The notes: generated from the sequence alone by a model not told the origin. Positions 17,857 to 27,795 are shown, counted from the stretch's first letter. The stretch is DNA of 64,000 nucleotides from Nitratireductor soli (GCF_001050155.1 NZ_LFVY01000019.1:49196-113195); one strand, 5' to 3'. Numbers and translations: made by a program.

Positions 17857-18897
17857 TCAGCCGATCGACCCACCCTCGACGACATTGACAGGCATCATGA
17901 GATGATGCGGCCCAGCCCTCTCGTCCTTGATGAGGCCGATCAGGATCTTGCTGATTTCCTGCCCGATCTCGTAGGCGGGCGAGGCAACGCTGCACAGCGT
18001 GGGCTTGGAGAACTTCTGGAACAGGAACGCATTGTAGCCCGTGATCATCAGGTCGCCGGGCACGGACAAGCCGCATCGCTCCGCCGCCTGCATGGCGGCG
18101 AGGCCGAGCTGGTCGTTTCCGCCCATCACCGCGTCGGCATTCGGATGGGCCCGCAGCCACGATTCGATCTGTCCGATGGACGCCTCGAAATCGTCTTCGC
18201 TGCACGACAGATAGTCGATCCGTGCGCGGTTGCCCGCTGCCGCAGCAGCGGCGGCGGCGCGCCGTTCCATTGCCGGCCAGATCTGGCGCGAGGCTGCGAA
18301 CAGGATCCGTTTCGCCCCCTTTTGAAGGAGACGCTCGACAAGCATCCCTGCTCCTGCCCCGTCGTCCTGGCGGACGGAAGATATCTCGGGAAGGTCCGGT
18401 GGAGGATCGTCCTGGACAACGACCATCGGCAGGTTCAGCCGCGCGAGCGTGTGGTAGACCTGAAGCCGCTGCTCGCGCTCGCCCGAGACCATGACCGCGA
18501 ACCCGTCATAGCCGAAGCTGCGCTCCATGAGCGTGTCGAGGGCTTCCATATTGCGCAACCCGTTCACCACGAGGCTGTAGCCGATGGTGGCGAGATAATT
18601 GCTCATCCCGGCAGCGACCTGGGTGATATAGGGGTCGTCCAGAAAGCGGTGGTCGGGATGCAACACCGTCAGGCCCAGCGCGAACTCCCGCTGCAGCCGC
18701 AGGCTGCGGCCGCTGCGCTGGGGCCGGTAATCCAGTTCGCGGATCGCCTCGCGCACCCGTGCCGCCACCTCGTCGCCGACGCGCGCCATGCGCAGGTTGA
18801 TGACGTTCGACACCGTCATCACCGAGACATTGGCAAGCTTTGCCACATCCTTGAGGCTGGGCTTTGTCGACCGCCCTCGTGCGGATTTCTTGGCCAT
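17857..18897 (-). CDS. LacI family transcriptional regulator
   Basis: 346 residues: N-terminal LacI helix-turn-helix (SLKDVAKLANVSVMTVSNVI, about residues 14-33) with hinge helix, then a periplasmic-binding-protein-like effector domain (LGLTVLHPDHRFLDDPY to the C-terminus). It is the last gene of the large leftward operon, 162 bp after the ceramidase-like gene, so it may also have its own promoter in that gap. The effector is probably a sugar acid or glycoside carried by the upstream Dpp-type importer. It converges with the LysR gene. Confidence 0.93.
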   Translation of the reverse strand: MAKKSARGRSTKPSLKDVAKLANVSVMTVSNVINLRMARVGDEVAARVREAIRELDYRPQRSGRSLRLQREFALGLTVLHPDHRFLDDPYITQVAAGMSNYLATIGYSLVVNGLRNMEALDTLMERSFGYDGFAVMVSGEREQRLQVYHTLARLNLPMVVVQDDPPPDLPEISSVRQDDGAGAGMLVERLLQKGAKRILFAASRQIWPAMERRAAAAAAAAGNRARIDYLSCSEDDFEASIGQIESWLRAHPNADAVMGGNDQLGLAAMQAAERCGLSVPGDLMITGYNAFLFQKFSKPTLCSVASPAYEIGQEISKILIGLIKDERAGPHHLMMPVNVVEGGSIG

Positions 18898-19059
18898 CGT
18901 GTTGGACCCACTGGTGCCCCGGAACCGGGCCGTTCAAAGTGCTTTAGCCGATATACGCCGAATTGCTCCCCTGCGGGCATCGAGACTGTGGACAACCGAA
19001 GGTTCACGTCCTCGAAAAACCGATGCACCGTTCCAGGGACCTGTTTTTGGTGGCGGGGT

Positions 19060-20484
19060 TCACGCGGCGTGGAGCGCGCGAACCAGATCGATCGCCGTTT
19101 GGCGGAACACGGCCTCTGCGTTCTTCGCCACGTAACAGGCGAGTTCCACCTCGTAGCCGCCCTCGGCGTAGCAATCGGCCGGAGGCAGGTAACCTTCGGT
19201 GCCGTTGGTATACCCGCCGACGAAGGTGACAGGAAAAGGCGAGGCCGCGCGGATGGCAAGCCCCGTTGCCGAGAAGATTTCCATGGGCGCCGAAACCAGC
19301 ACCGCGTCACCGATGCGCAGCGCGCGGATTTCGATTGGAACCGTCGAAACACCCTGCACCCGTTTTGCCATGACGAGCATGATATCGGCGCGCCGTGCGC
19401 GGAAATGAACATCGGCAAGCGTCGCGTGGTCGGCACCAGCCGCCTTCAGCGCCTGGAGTTCAGCCTTGGTCGTCGCCGCGCGCTCCTCCAGAACCTCGAT
19501 GGGCTCGAACGGCTTGACGGGAAGTTCGGCCACGGCCCGCGCCGTCCGGACTGTGGCCGGGTTGTCGGGAAGCACCGTTCGCTTGTGCAGGCCGAGCGGC
19601 GCGCCCGATTCCACCACATGGCTGTATTCCATGCGGTGGTTCATGGGGGACATGGCGGCCAGCGTCGTCGCCGCGTCGGCCGCGATCCGATTGCCGATGC
19701 GTTCGGCGAGCCGGACGTCGCCGCTCAACGCCTCAAAGGGGATCTGGTCGCCCGCGCTGCCCTGGAGAAAGAGGCAGGTACCGCCGATGAGCTTTTCGAC
19801 ACCCTCCTTGAGCGCGCCCGGGAACTCGGCGCTGATCGCCGTATTCTGATGGGCAAGGACGATCGGATGGGTGCCGTAGCCGACGACGCTCGCGATCGTG
19901 TTTCCATCCAGGTCGTCGAAACGCAGGAGCAGGATGGTCGTGTCGCGCAGCCCGCCCTGATGCGGGCTCACCACCATCCGCCCCTCAGGCGTCGAGAACC
20001 GGCGATTGAGCGTGACCTCGCTGGTGCCGTAGCCTGACGCGACCCGGGCCGGCTTGAGGCTTTCCACGGCCGCGCGCGCCACCGAAAGAACGGCCTGCCG
20101 GCACTTCTCGCGCCAGGCCGGCATCAGTTCCATGCCGGGCATGTCGGGGGTCAAGCCGTTCGTCGTTTCGGCGTTCCACACCGGTGCGCTGTGGGTATGG
20201 GTCGCGCCGATGGAAACATCTTGTGCCGGAACACCCGTCTCCCGTTCAATGGCTGCGCGCATCTCGTCGCAGACACCCGTCGGCAATCCCGTCAGGTCGA
20301 GATCGCAGATCAGAAGCCGTTCGCTGCCGTTCTCGAGGCAGAGCGCCGTCGCACGAAGCGGCAGGTGAACGCTTTCGGCCAGATCGACAGCGCGCGCGCC
20401 CCAGAGAATATGGGGAATGCCAACCGGCGGCGTCATGTCCGCGCGCCCCACTCCGCATTTGAACAAGGTCGTCTCCTTCATCAT
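19060..20484 (-). CDS. Neutral ceramidase-like zinc amidohydrolase, short cytosolic form
   Basis: 474 residues resembling the catalytic domain of neutral/alkaline non-lysosomal ceramidases. All four zinc-ligand contexts are recognisable: HTHSAP (H96/H98), YGTHPIVL, PMEIFSATG and GYTNGTEGYLP. It lacks a signal peptide and the C-terminal Ig-like domain of the secreted approximately 650-residue enzymes, so it is intracellular and should cleave an amide of a small imported molecule rather than membrane ceramide. The ATG at 20484 overlaps the TGA of the dehydratase gene (ATGA); a second ATG follows immediately. An open frame extending to 20892 is a shadow of the dehydratase gene. Confidence 0.8.
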   Translation of the reverse strand: MMKETTLFKCGVGRADMTPPVGIPHILWGARAVDLAESVHLPLRATALCLENGSERLLICDLDLTGLPTGVCDEMRAAIERETGVPAQDVSIGATHTHSAPVWNAETTNGLTPDMPGMELMPAWREKCRQAVLSVARAAVESLKPARVASGYGTSEVTLNRRFSTPEGRMVVSPHQGGLRDTTILLLRFDDLDGNTIASVVGYGTHPIVLAHQNTAISAEFPGALKEGVEKLIGGTCLFLQGSAGDQIPFEALSGDVRLAERIGNRIAADAATTLAAMSPMNHRMEYSHVVESGAPLGLHKRTVLPDNPATVRTARAVAELPVKPFEPIEVLEERAATTKAELQALKAAGADHATLADVHFRARRADIMLVMAKRVQGVSTVPIEIRALRIGDAVLVSAPMEIFSATGLAIRAASPFPVTFVGGYTNGTEGYLPPADCYAEGGYEVELACYVAKNAEAVFRQTAIDLVRALHAA

Positions 20485-22208
20485 ACGTAATCCCGCGCGA
20501 CGGCGGCCCCGCGCCGGCCCTTCAGGAGCTCGAAATCGCATCCCTCGTCGGCCTGCAGTATCTGCTCGGAAAAGAGGCGCTCGAAGCCGCTGGCGGGCGG
20601 CATGGCCGGTGACCACTCCGCCTTGCGGCGGGCAAGCTCCTCGTCGGAGACTTCGAGCGTGATCGCATTCGCCGTGGCGTCGATGGAGATCATGTCGCCG
20701 TTTTGCACCAGCGCCAGCGGCCCGCCTATGGCCGCTTCCGGCGCAACATGCAGGATGACCGTGCCATAGGCCGTGCCGCTCATGCGCGCGTCGGAAATGC
20801 GCACCATGTCGGTAACGCCCTTCTGGAGCAGCTTGCGCGGCAATCCCATATTGCCCACTTCCGGCATGCCCGGATAGCCGCGCGGTCCGCAATTCTTGAG
20901 AACCAGCACGCTCTCCTCGTCGACCTCCAGGCCGGGATCGTCGATGCGCGCGTGATAATCGTCAATGTCTTCGAAAACCACCGCAGCGCCGCGATGCGTC
21001 ATCAGTGCGGCGGTCGCCGCCGAGGGCTTCATGATCGCCCCGTTCGGCGCGAGATTTCCGCGCAGCACCACGATGCCGCCGTCTTTCGTAAGCGGGTCGG
21101 TCATCGGCCTGACAACCTCCTCGTTCAGCACCCGGATCGCGCCGTTGTTCTCTGCGATGGTGCGGCCGTTCACCGTCAGGCAATCGCCATGCAGCCGCCC
21201 CGCATCGAGAAGCCGCCGAAGCACGGCCTGCATGCCGCCAGCATTGAAGAAATCTTCCATCAGGAAGCGGCCCGACGGCATGAGATCGACAATGGTCGGG
21301 ATGTTGCGGCCGATACGATTCCAGTCGTCGAGCCCGAACGGCACCTCGACGCGGCCCGCCAGCGCCTGGAGATGGATCACGGCGTTGGTCGAGCCCCCGA
21401 TGGCTGCATTGGCGCAGATGGCGTTCTCGAAGGCCTCTCGCGTCAGGATGCGCGACATGCAAAGGTCCTGATGCACCATCTCGACGGCGCGTCGGCCGCT
21501 CATGAAAGCCAGGACGCGCCGGCGCGCGTCCACCGATGGAATGGCGGCGTTGCCCGGCAGCGTGATTCCCATCGCTTCCGACAGGCAAGCCATGGTCGAT
21601 GCGGTGCCCATCGTGTTGCATGTGCCGGGTGAGCGGCTCATGGCCGCCTCGGCGGCGGAAAACTGCGCTGTCGTGATCGTGCCGGCCCGCATTTCCTCGC
21701 TGAGGCGCCAGACATCGGTGCCCGACCCCAGAACCTCGCCGTTGAAGCTGCCGCTCAGCATCGGCCCGGCCGAAACGAGCAGGGTCGGCAGGTTACAGCT
21801 CGCCGCCCCCATGAGAAGCGCCGGCGTGGTCTTGTCGCAGCCAGCCAGAAGCACCACTCCGTCGATGGGATTGGCGCGGATGCTTTCCTCCACCTCGATG
21901 GCGGCGAGGTTGCGGAACATCATCGCCGTGGGGCGCATGTTCGATTCCCCGAGCGACATCACCGGAAACTCGACCGGAAAACCGCCTGCCTCGAACACGC
22001 CGCGCCTGACATGCTCGGCAAGGTCGCGAAGCTGGCCGTTGCAAGGCGTAAGCTCCGACCACGAATTGCAGATGCCAATGACCGGCCGGCCATCGAAGAG
22101 ATGCGGGGGGAACCCCTGGTTCTTCATCCAGCTTCGATGGATGAAGGCGCCCTTTTCCTGGCCCCCGAACCATTCGCTGGAGCGCAACGGATCTTTTTTC
22201 CTGGTCAT
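20481..22208 (-). CDS. IlvD/Edd family dehydratase, L-arabonate-dehydratase-like
   Basis: 575 residues very similar in wording to rhizobial L-arabinonate dehydratase: LRSSEWFGG, NQGFPPHLFDGRPVIGICN, TPCNGQLRDLAEHV, AGCDKTTPALLMGA, SPGTCNTMGTASTMA and VRISDARMSGTAYGTVILH. The TPCN, GCDK and TCNTMG cysteines bind the iron-sulfur cluster; Ser in ARMSGTA is the catalytic base of the family. It removes water from an aldonic acid to give a 2-keto-3-deoxy acid. It lies in the operon between the importer and the ceramidase-like gene, with a 70-bp gap to DppF. Confidence 0.92.
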   Translation of the reverse strand: MTRKKDPLRSSEWFGGQEKGAFIHRSWMKNQGFPPHLFDGRPVIGICNSWSELTPCNGQLRDLAEHVRRGVFEAGGFPVEFPVMSLGESNMRPTAMMFRNLAAIEVEESIRANPIDGVVLLAGCDKTTPALLMGAASCNLPTLLVSAGPMLSGSFNGEVLGSGTDVWRLSEEMRAGTITTAQFSAAEAAMSRSPGTCNTMGTASTMACLSEAMGITLPGNAAIPSVDARRRVLAFMSGRRAVEMVHQDLCMSRILTREAFENAICANAAIGGSTNAVIHLQALAGRVEVPFGLDDWNRIGRNIPTIVDLMPSGRFLMEDFFNAGGMQAVLRRLLDAGRLHGDCLTVNGRTIAENNGAIRVLNEEVVRPMTDPLTKDGGIVVLRGNLAPNGAIMKPSAATAALMTHRGAAVVFEDIDDYHARIDDPGLEVDEESVLVLKNCGPRGYPGMPEVGNMGLPRKLLQKGVTDMVRISDARMSGTAYGTVILHVAPEAAIGGPLALVQNGDMISIDATANAITLEVSDEELARRKAEWSPAMPPASGFERLFSEQILQADEGCDFELLKGRRGAAVARDYV

Positions 22209-22278
22209 TCATGTTCTCGCAAGGTTGGCATCGCGGCGATGGTGTCGATGCTTTCGCAGTATCCGTCCTGCGCGGCCG

Positions 22279-23271
22279 TCAGGCGGCTGCGGCATGCAGG
22301 TCCTCGGCAAAGTGGCAGGCCACCTGGTGGCGGCCATCCAGCTGCCGCAGCGCCGGCGGCTGCTGACGGCAGACATCCCGCGCGAATGGGCAGCGCAGGC
22401 TGAAGCGGCAACCCGGCGGCGGGTTCAGCGCGCTGGAGACCTCGCCCCCAAGGCGCGCGCGCTTGCCCCTCAATCGCGGGTGGGCGACCGGGATCGCGGC
22501 CAGAAGCGCCTGCGTGTAGGGATGCCGCGGCGCGGAATAGAGCGCATTCTTGTCGGCGATTTCCACCACCTCGCCCAGATACATGACCGCCACGCGGTCC
22601 GAGATGTGCCGGACGACCGACAGGTCGTGCGCGATGAAGAGGTAGGAGAGGTTGAACTCTTCCTGGAGGTCCTGGAGCAGGTTGATGACCTGCGCCTGCA
22701 CGGAAACGTCCAGGGCAGACACCGCCTCGTCGCAGACGATGAAGCGGGGATCGGCCGCAAGCGCGCGGGCGATGCCGATGCGTTGGCGCTGACCGCCGGA
22801 AAACTCGTGCGGGAAACGCGTGATATGGGCCGCGTTGAGGCCAACCTTGTCGAGCAGCATTCGTGCCCGCTCGCGCATCTCCCTGCGCGACATGCCGCCC
22901 TGCAGGTAGAGCGGTTCGGTGACGATATCCTCCACCGTCATGCGTGGATTGAGCGAGCTGAACGGATCCTGGAACACGATCTGGATGGACTTGCGGATCT
23001 TCTTGAGTTGCCTCGCATCGAGCTGGAGAAGGTCCTGCCCCTGGAAGAGCACCTTCCCATTGTTGGGCTCGATCAATCTCAGAAGCAGGCGTCCCGTCGT
23101 CGACTTGCCGCAGCCGGATTCCCCCACAAGGCCGAGCGTTTCGCCCTCCGCAATGTCGAAGCTCACGCGGTTGACGGCCTGAACCGTGCCGATGGTGGTG
23201 CCGCGAAACGGGCTGCGCATGGTGAAGTGCTTCGACAGGTCCCGAACAGACAGTAACGGCGCGTTGCTCAT
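22279..23271 (-). CDS. DppF/OppF-type ABC transporter ATP-binding protein (Dpp cluster 1)
   Basis: 330 residues with Walker [10 protein letters not shown]-loop [11 protein letters not shown], signature FSGGQRQR, Walker [13 protein letters not shown] and a C-terminal oligopeptide/dipeptide domain carrying the cysteine motif ([16 protein letters not shown]) that may bind an iron-sulfur cluster. It energises import as the partner of the adjacent DppD-like ATPase. The ATG at 23271 overlaps the DppD TGA; longer open sequence to 23613 is not coding for this protein. Confidence 0.95.
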   Translation of the reverse strand: MSNAPLLSVRDLSKHFTMRSPFRGTTIGTVQAVNRVSFDIAEGETLGLVGESGCGKSTTGRLLLRLIEPNNGKVLFQGQDLLQLDARQLKKIRKSIQIVFQDPFSSLNPRMTVEDIVTEPLYLQGGMSRREMRERARMLLDKVGLNAAHITRFPHEFSGGQRQRIGIARALAADPRFIVCDEAVSALDVSVQAQVINLLQDLQEEFNLSYLFIAHDLSVVRHISDRVAVMYLGEVVEIADKNALYSAPRHPYTQALLAAIPVAHPRLRGKRARLGGEVSSALNPPPGCRFSLRCPFARDVCRQQPPALRQLDGRHQVACHFAEDLHAAAA

Positions 23272-24281
23272 GCGTCGGCTTCCTCTGGTTGTGCCGCTGC
23301 GGCGACGAGCTCGTCCGCCCGGATGCAAGCCGATGCGTGCGTCCCGCGCAGGCCGATCATCGGCGGGCGCCCCGCCTCGCAGGTTGGCAGCGCAAGACCG
23401 CAGCGCGGCGCGAAGCGGCAGCCGGGCGGCAACGCGCTGAGGCTTGGCAGCGAACCGGGAATGGTGGTGAGCCGGCGCGGGTTGCCCGTGAGCTCCGGCG
23501 TGCATTGCATGAGCCCCTTCGTATAGGGGTGGCCCGGCCGGTCGAAGATTTCGGTCACCGGTCCCTGCTCCGCGATGCGGCCGGAGTACATGACCACCAC
23601 CTTGTCGGCGCATTCCGCGATCACGCCCATGCTGTGCGTGATGAGGACGATTGCCATCTTGGTTTCGGACTGGATTTCGAGGAGCAGGTCGAGAAGCTGC
23701 GCCTGGATGGTGACGTCGAGCGCCGTCGTCGGCTCGTCTGCCAGAAGCAGTTTCGGCGAACAGGACAGGGCGATCGCGATCATCACGCGCTGCCGCATGC
23801 CGCCCGAAAGCTGGTGCGGATAGTCGTTCATGCGTTGGATCGGCGATGGGATCCCGACCTTCGACAAGAGCTCCACGCCCCGGTCGAACGCCGCGCGGTG
23901 GCTGATGCGTTCGTGGATGCGGATCGGTTCGATCAGCTGGTCGCCGATCTTCAGCACCGGGTTGAGCGAACTCATCGGTTCCTGAAAAATCATGCCGATG
24001 GCGCGCCCGCGCAATCGGCGCATCTCCCGCTCCGACGCGCGGACGAGATCATGCCCGTCGAAGAGGATGCGCTCGGCGGTAACCCGCGCCGTGTCTTTCG
24101 GCAGGAGCCCCATGATCGCAAGCGCGGTCACGCTCTTGCCCGAGCCGCTCTCGCCGATGAGGCCGACGATCTCGCCCGCGTTGACGTCGAAGCTGACGTC
24201 ATCGACCGCGACCGCCGTGCCCTCATCCCCGGAAAAGGTCGTGCGCAGCCCCTCGACGCGCAGGATTGGTTCTGTCTGCAT
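23268..24281 (-). CDS. DppD/OppD-type ABC transporter ATP-binding protein (Dpp cluster 1)
   Basis: 337 residues: Walker A GESGSGKS, Q-loop FQEPMSSLNPV, signature LSGGMRQR, Walker [14 protein letters not shown]-loop THSMG, and a C-terminal Cys-containing peptide-transporter domain (PPGCRFAPRCGLALPTC). The [12 protein letters not shown] wording is typical of the D subunit. It overlaps DppF by 4 nt and starts 2 bp after the DppC stop. Confidence 0.95.
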   Translation of the reverse strand: MQTEPILRVEGLRTTFSGDEGTAVAVDDVSFDVNAGEIVGLIGESGSGKSVTALAIMGLLPKDTARVTAERILFDGHDLVRASEREMRRLRGRAIGMIFQEPMSSLNPVLKIGDQLIEPIRIHERISHRAAFDRGVELLSKVGIPSPIQRMNDYPHQLSGGMRQRVMIAIALSCSPKLLLADEPTTALDVTIQAQLLDLLLEIQSETKMAIVLITHSMGVIAECADKVVVMYSGRIAEQGPVTEIFDRPGHPYTKGLMQCTPELTGNPRRLTTIPGSLPSLSALPPGCRFAPRCGLALPTCEAGRPPMIGLRGTHASACIRADELVAAAAQPEEADA

Positions 24282-24283
24282 CG

Positions 24284-25177
24284 TTAGTGTTCCATCTTGA
24301 CGCGAGGGTCGAGCACATCCCGCAATCCGTCGCCAAGAAGGTTCAGGCCGAGGACGGTGATCGCGATCGCCATGCCGGGGATGACGGTCATCCAGGGCGC
24401 TTCGCGGATATAGCTGCGGCCTTCCGAGATCATGATGCCCCAGCTCGGATCCGTCGGCGCGGCGCCAAGGCCGAGAAAGCTCAGTACCGCTTCGGAAAGG
24501 ATCGCATAGGCGAAGACGAAGCTGAGCTGGACCACCAGCGGCGCCATGCAGTTGGGCAGGATGTGGCGGCGCAGTATATGCAGGTCTCCCGCCCCCGCCG
24601 CCCGTGCCGCATTGACGAATTCGAGTTCCGTCACCTGCATCACCGAAGCGCGCAGAATGCGCGCGGTGCGCGGAATATAGACGACGGCAAGCGATATGAC
24701 CGCCGTCATGGCCGAAGCACCCATAGCCGCGGCGATGCCGATTGCCAGAAGCACCGAGGGAAAGGCCATCAGTGCGTCGGACAGACGCATCAGGATGCCG
24801 TCAAGACGCCGGAAATAGCCGGCAAGCGCTCCCAGAAGCACACCGAAGACCGCATTGAGCAGCACCACGCCGAGACCGATCGCGAGGCTGAGCCGCGCGC
24901 CCCAGGCCACACGGCTGAAGAGGTCACGGCCCAGATTGTCCGTCCCCAGGAGAAAATCGAGGGATGGCGGCTGGAAACGCGAGCGGATGGCCATCTTGTT
25001 CGGGTCGACCGGCGAGAGGACCGGCGCCAGGACGGCGATAACCGTAACGAAGAGGCAAAGCCACAGGCCGATCATGAAGGAGCGGTGCCGCAACAGGCGC
25101 CGGACGCGCCGCCCGCCCATGAACCGCCGCAGGAAGGACGGCTCGCTTCGCGTGTCGTTCATTTCCAGACTGGTCAT
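24284..25177 (-). CDS. DppC-type ABC transporter permease (Dpp cluster 1)
   Basis: 297 residues with an N-terminal cytoplasmic arm, a first membrane helix (FMIGLWLCLFVTVIAVLAPVL), the conserved LGTDNLGRDLFSRVAWGARLSL and the EAA loop (EFVNAARAAGAGDLHILRRHILPN). The inner-membrane half pairs with DppB. The ATG at 25177 overlaps the DppB TGA (ATGA); a second ATG 15 nt further in is possible. Open sequence to 25639 in the same frame is the shadow of DppB. Confidence 0.94.
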   Translation of the reverse strand: MTSLEMNDTRSEPSFLRRFMGGRRVRRLLRHRSFMIGLWLCLFVTVIAVLAPVLSPVDPNKMAIRSRFQPPSLDFLLGTDNLGRDLFSRVAWGARLSLAIGLGVVLLNAVFGVLLGALAGYFRRLDGILMRLSDALMAFPSVLLAIGIAAAMGASAMTAVISLAVVYIPRTARILRASVMQVTELEFVNAARAAGAGDLHILRRHILPNCMAPLVVQLSFVFAYAILSEAVLSFLGLGAAPTDPSWGIMISEGRSYIREAPWMTVIPGMAIAITVLGLNLLGDGLRDVLDPRVKMEH

Positions 25178-26118
25178 TGGACGCGTACCCTCGGATCGAG
25201 CCAGGCATAGAGCACATCGACGGCGATGTTCAGGATGAGCAGCACCGCTGCCACGAAGATCAGTCCTCCCTGGATCATCGGATAGTCCCGCCCCAGGATC
25301 GCATTGCCGAGCAACGCTCCGATCCCCGGCACGGCAAAGATCGTTTCGACGATGACCGACCCCGAAAGAAGCACCGACAGGATCATGCCGAGCACGGTGA
25401 CCACGGGGATCAGCACATTGCTCATCGCGTGCTTGATGATCACCCGCGGTTCGCTCGCGCCCTTGGCGCGCGCGGTGCGGATGTAGTCCTGGCCGAGCAC
25501 TTCGAGCATGGTGGAGCGCGTGAGCCGGGCCAAAAGACCGATCTGCATCAGGGCCAGCGACAAGGCCGGCATCGTTGCCGCGAGGAACCAGCCGATGGGA
25601 TCCTCGAAGAAGGGAACATAGCCGCCGGTCGGCAACCATCCCAGATGGACGGAGAACAGGACGATCATCACGAGCCCGAGCCAGAAATTGGGAACCGAGA
25701 CCCCGATGAGCGCGAATGCCATGGCCACCTGATCGATCCAGCGATTGTGCTTCATCGCCGCGACGACGCCGATGAAGAGACCGAAGACGATGGTCAGGAT
25801 GAGCGAATAGATCGCCAGCGAAATACTGATCGGGGACCGCTCGATGACCACTTTCAGAACCGGTTCGCCGAGGATGATCGAATAGCCGAGATCCCCTTGA
25901 AACAGATTGCCGTAAAAGATCATGATCTGCGTCAGGAGAGACTTGTCGAGCCCCAGGGTCTGGCGCAGATGAACGAGCTCATCGGGCGTGGCGTTGGGCC
26001 CCGCCAGAACAGCGGCGGGATCCCCGGGCACCAATTGCATGATCCCGAACGAGATCAGGCTGACGAGAAGAAGAATCGGCACGGCCTGGGCTATGCGCCT
26101 CAGCGTGTAAGCAAGCAT
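25174..26118 (-). CDS. DppB-type ABC transporter permease (Dpp cluster 1)
   Basis: 314 residues, starting MLAYTLRRIAQAVPILLLVS, with VPGDPAAVLAG, and the permease loop MLEVLGQDYIRTARAKGASEPRVIIKHA typical of the B subunit. About six membrane segments. RBS GGAGGT close upstream. It follows the binding-protein gene after 61 bp and overlaps DppC by 4 nt. Confidence 0.95.
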   Translation of the reverse strand: MLAYTLRRIAQAVPILLLVSLISFGIMQLVPGDPAAVLAGPNATPDELVHLRQTLGLDKSLLTQIMIFYGNLFQGDLGYSIILGEPVLKVVIERSPISISLAIYSLILTIVFGLFIGVVAAMKHNRWIDQVAMAFALIGVSVPNFWLGLVMIVLFSVHLGWLPTGGYVPFFEDPIGWFLAATMPALSLALMQIGLLARLTRSTMLEVLGQDYIRTARAKGASEPRVIIKHAMSNVLIPVVTVLGMILSVLLSGSVIVETIFAVPGIGALLGNAILGRDYPMIQGGLIFVAAVLLILNIAVDVLYAWLDPRVRVQ

Positions 26119-26179
26119 GCGACCTCCATACGTTTCCGTGCAGGCTCATGCATGTCGAGACATGGGTCTGGGAGGCGGG

Positions 26180-27757
26180 TTACTCCGCCAGCCAGATATT
26201 CGACACGCGCGTGTTGAAGAATGGCACGTAGCCCTTCACATTTGCACGCGTTGCCTGGTTCTTCGGCGTGACGCCGAAGGGAATGGCCATCACCTCCTCG
26301 AACACGCGCTCCTGCGCCTTGGCGAACGCTGCCTTGCGCTCATCGAGGTCCGGGCTGGTGCTCAGAACGTTGAACCGCTCCATGAACTGCGGATCGGACT
26401 TGTTGTCCTTCGGCTTGTGCACGTTGGACGGGTCGGCAAGGTTGCGCAGCGACTGGGCGCCGCCCTGGGCCGTCACCGTTATCCAGCCGGTGTAGAAGAA
26501 GTTCCATCCCTTGGTCTCGTTGACGCTCATGCCGAGCGCCGTCGGCCAGTCGAGCACCACGAGCTCCGCATTGAGGCCGGCGGCCTTCATCTGCTCCGAC
26601 ATCACCACCGCCGCGGTGTAGAGCCGCGGAATGTCGCGCGTCGTCAGGAGCCTGACCGGCTCGCCATCGTAACCGGCCTCCTTGAGCAAGGCCTTGGCCT
26701 TCTCAGGGTCGTTCTGGTTGTAGTACTGGCTGCCGGCTTCCGAATAATAGAGCTGGCCGGGGAACTGGAAGGACGGGTTGAGACTGTAGGAACCGTCACT
26801 CATCGCATCCATGATCTCGTCGAGATTCAACGCTGCCTGGATGGCCTGCCGCACCTTGAGATTGTCGGTGGGCGGCTCCGAGAGGTTCGGGTAGGTCAGC
26901 CAGAGCGCCGCATGCTTCAACTGGGTCTGGACGATGTCCTTGTTGCCGGCGATTCGTTCCTTCGAAAGCGTCGGCACGTCCTCGACGATATCCACCTCGC
27001 CCGTTTCGAGTGCCGCAAGGCGGGCGCCGGGTTCGGCCAGCGTGCGGAAGGTGACTGTATCCACGCAAGCCTGTTTGCGCCCCGCGAAGCCCGACATGCT
27101 CTCGAGTGTTTCATTGGGCTTGTAGTCCTCGTAGCGCTTGAGCTTCACATGGCTGTCAGCCACGAATTCCTCGAGTTGGAACGGGCCGGTGCCGATCGGC
27201 TCGAGACGGGTCGCCTCGGCACTCGCCTGCTCTGTCGGAACGACGACAATCGGCACCGTCGAGGCCGAAATGCTCTCGAGGAAGCTTGCCTGCGGCTCCT
27301 TCAGGACGATCTTGAACGTCGCGCCGTCCGGCGTCTCCCAATGATCGACACTGCCGAGCGCTGAACGATCGACGCCGATACGGCTGTAGCGATCGAAGGA
27401 GGCAGCCACATCCGCTGAGGTCAACGGCTTGCCGTTGTGGAATTTCACGCCGGAGCGCAGCTTGAACGTGTAGGTCAATTTGTCATCGCTGACGTCGAGC
27501 GAATCCGCCAGATCGAGGATCGGCGCCATGTTTTCGTCGCGCGTCATGAGCGTTTCGAAAATGTTCATCGCCACGTTGCGCGTCGCGTTCGCCGCATTCA
27601 CATGCTGGTCGAGCGTGCCGAGCTTGGCCTCCATGCCCAGCACGAGATCGCCGCCGACATTGCCGCAAAGTTCCGCGTAGGCCGGGCCCGCAGCCATCGC
27701 CATCGCGCCGGCGACGAGCAGGCCGCGCAGCCGGTTTTTCGAGTTTCTGTGCGTCAT
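26180..27757 (-). CDS. Family 5 ABC solute-binding protein (Dpp cluster 1)
   Basis: 525 residues from the ATG at 27757 (GAGGGAAA just upstream); an alternative start at 27802 adds a charged, unlikely N-terminus. The signal peptide NRLRGLLVAGAMAMAAGPAYA is cleaved about residue 27. Family landmarks are GGDLVLGM at the mature start, the FKLRSGVKFHNGKPLT segment, and GTGPFQLEEF. Periplasmic receptor for the DppBCDF system. The surrounding aldonate-type enzymes suggest a sugar-acid or glycoside ligand rather than a simple peptide; this is inference. Confidence 0.93.
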   Translation of the reverse strand: MTHRNSKNRLRGLLVAGAMAMAAGPAYAELCGNVGGDLVLGMEAKLGTLDQHVNAANATRNVAMNIFETLMTRDENMAPILDLADSLDVSDDKLTYTFKLRSGVKFHNGKPLTSADVAASFDRYSRIGVDRSALGSVDHWETPDGATFKIVLKEPQASFLESISASTVPIVVVPTEQASAEATRLEPIGTGPFQLEEFVADSHVKLKRYEDYKPNETLESMSGFAGRKQACVDTVTFRTLAEPGARLAALETGEVDIVEDVPTLSKERIAGNKDIVQTQLKHAALWLTYPNLSEPPTDNLKVRQAIQAALNLDEIMDAMSDGSYSLNPSFQFPGQLYYSEAGSQYYNQNDPEKAKALLKEAGYDGEPVRLLTTRDIPRLYTAAVVMSEQMKAAGLNAELVVLDWPTALGMSVNETKGWNFFYTGWITVTAQGGAQSLRNLADPSNVHKPKDNKSDPQFMERFNVLSTSPDLDERKAAFAKAQERVFEEVMAIPFGVTPKNQATRANVKGYVPFFNTRVSNIWLAE

Positions 27758-27795
27758 TTTCCCTCTACCCCTCTGTGTTTTTCTTGGCGTAGTTC

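Noticed and set aside
20485..20892. N-terminal extension of the ceramidase-like protein to 610 residues
   Set aside because: It overlaps the dehydratase gene on the same strand in another frame and has no resemblance to the family; the ATGA overlap at 20484-20481 is a better start.
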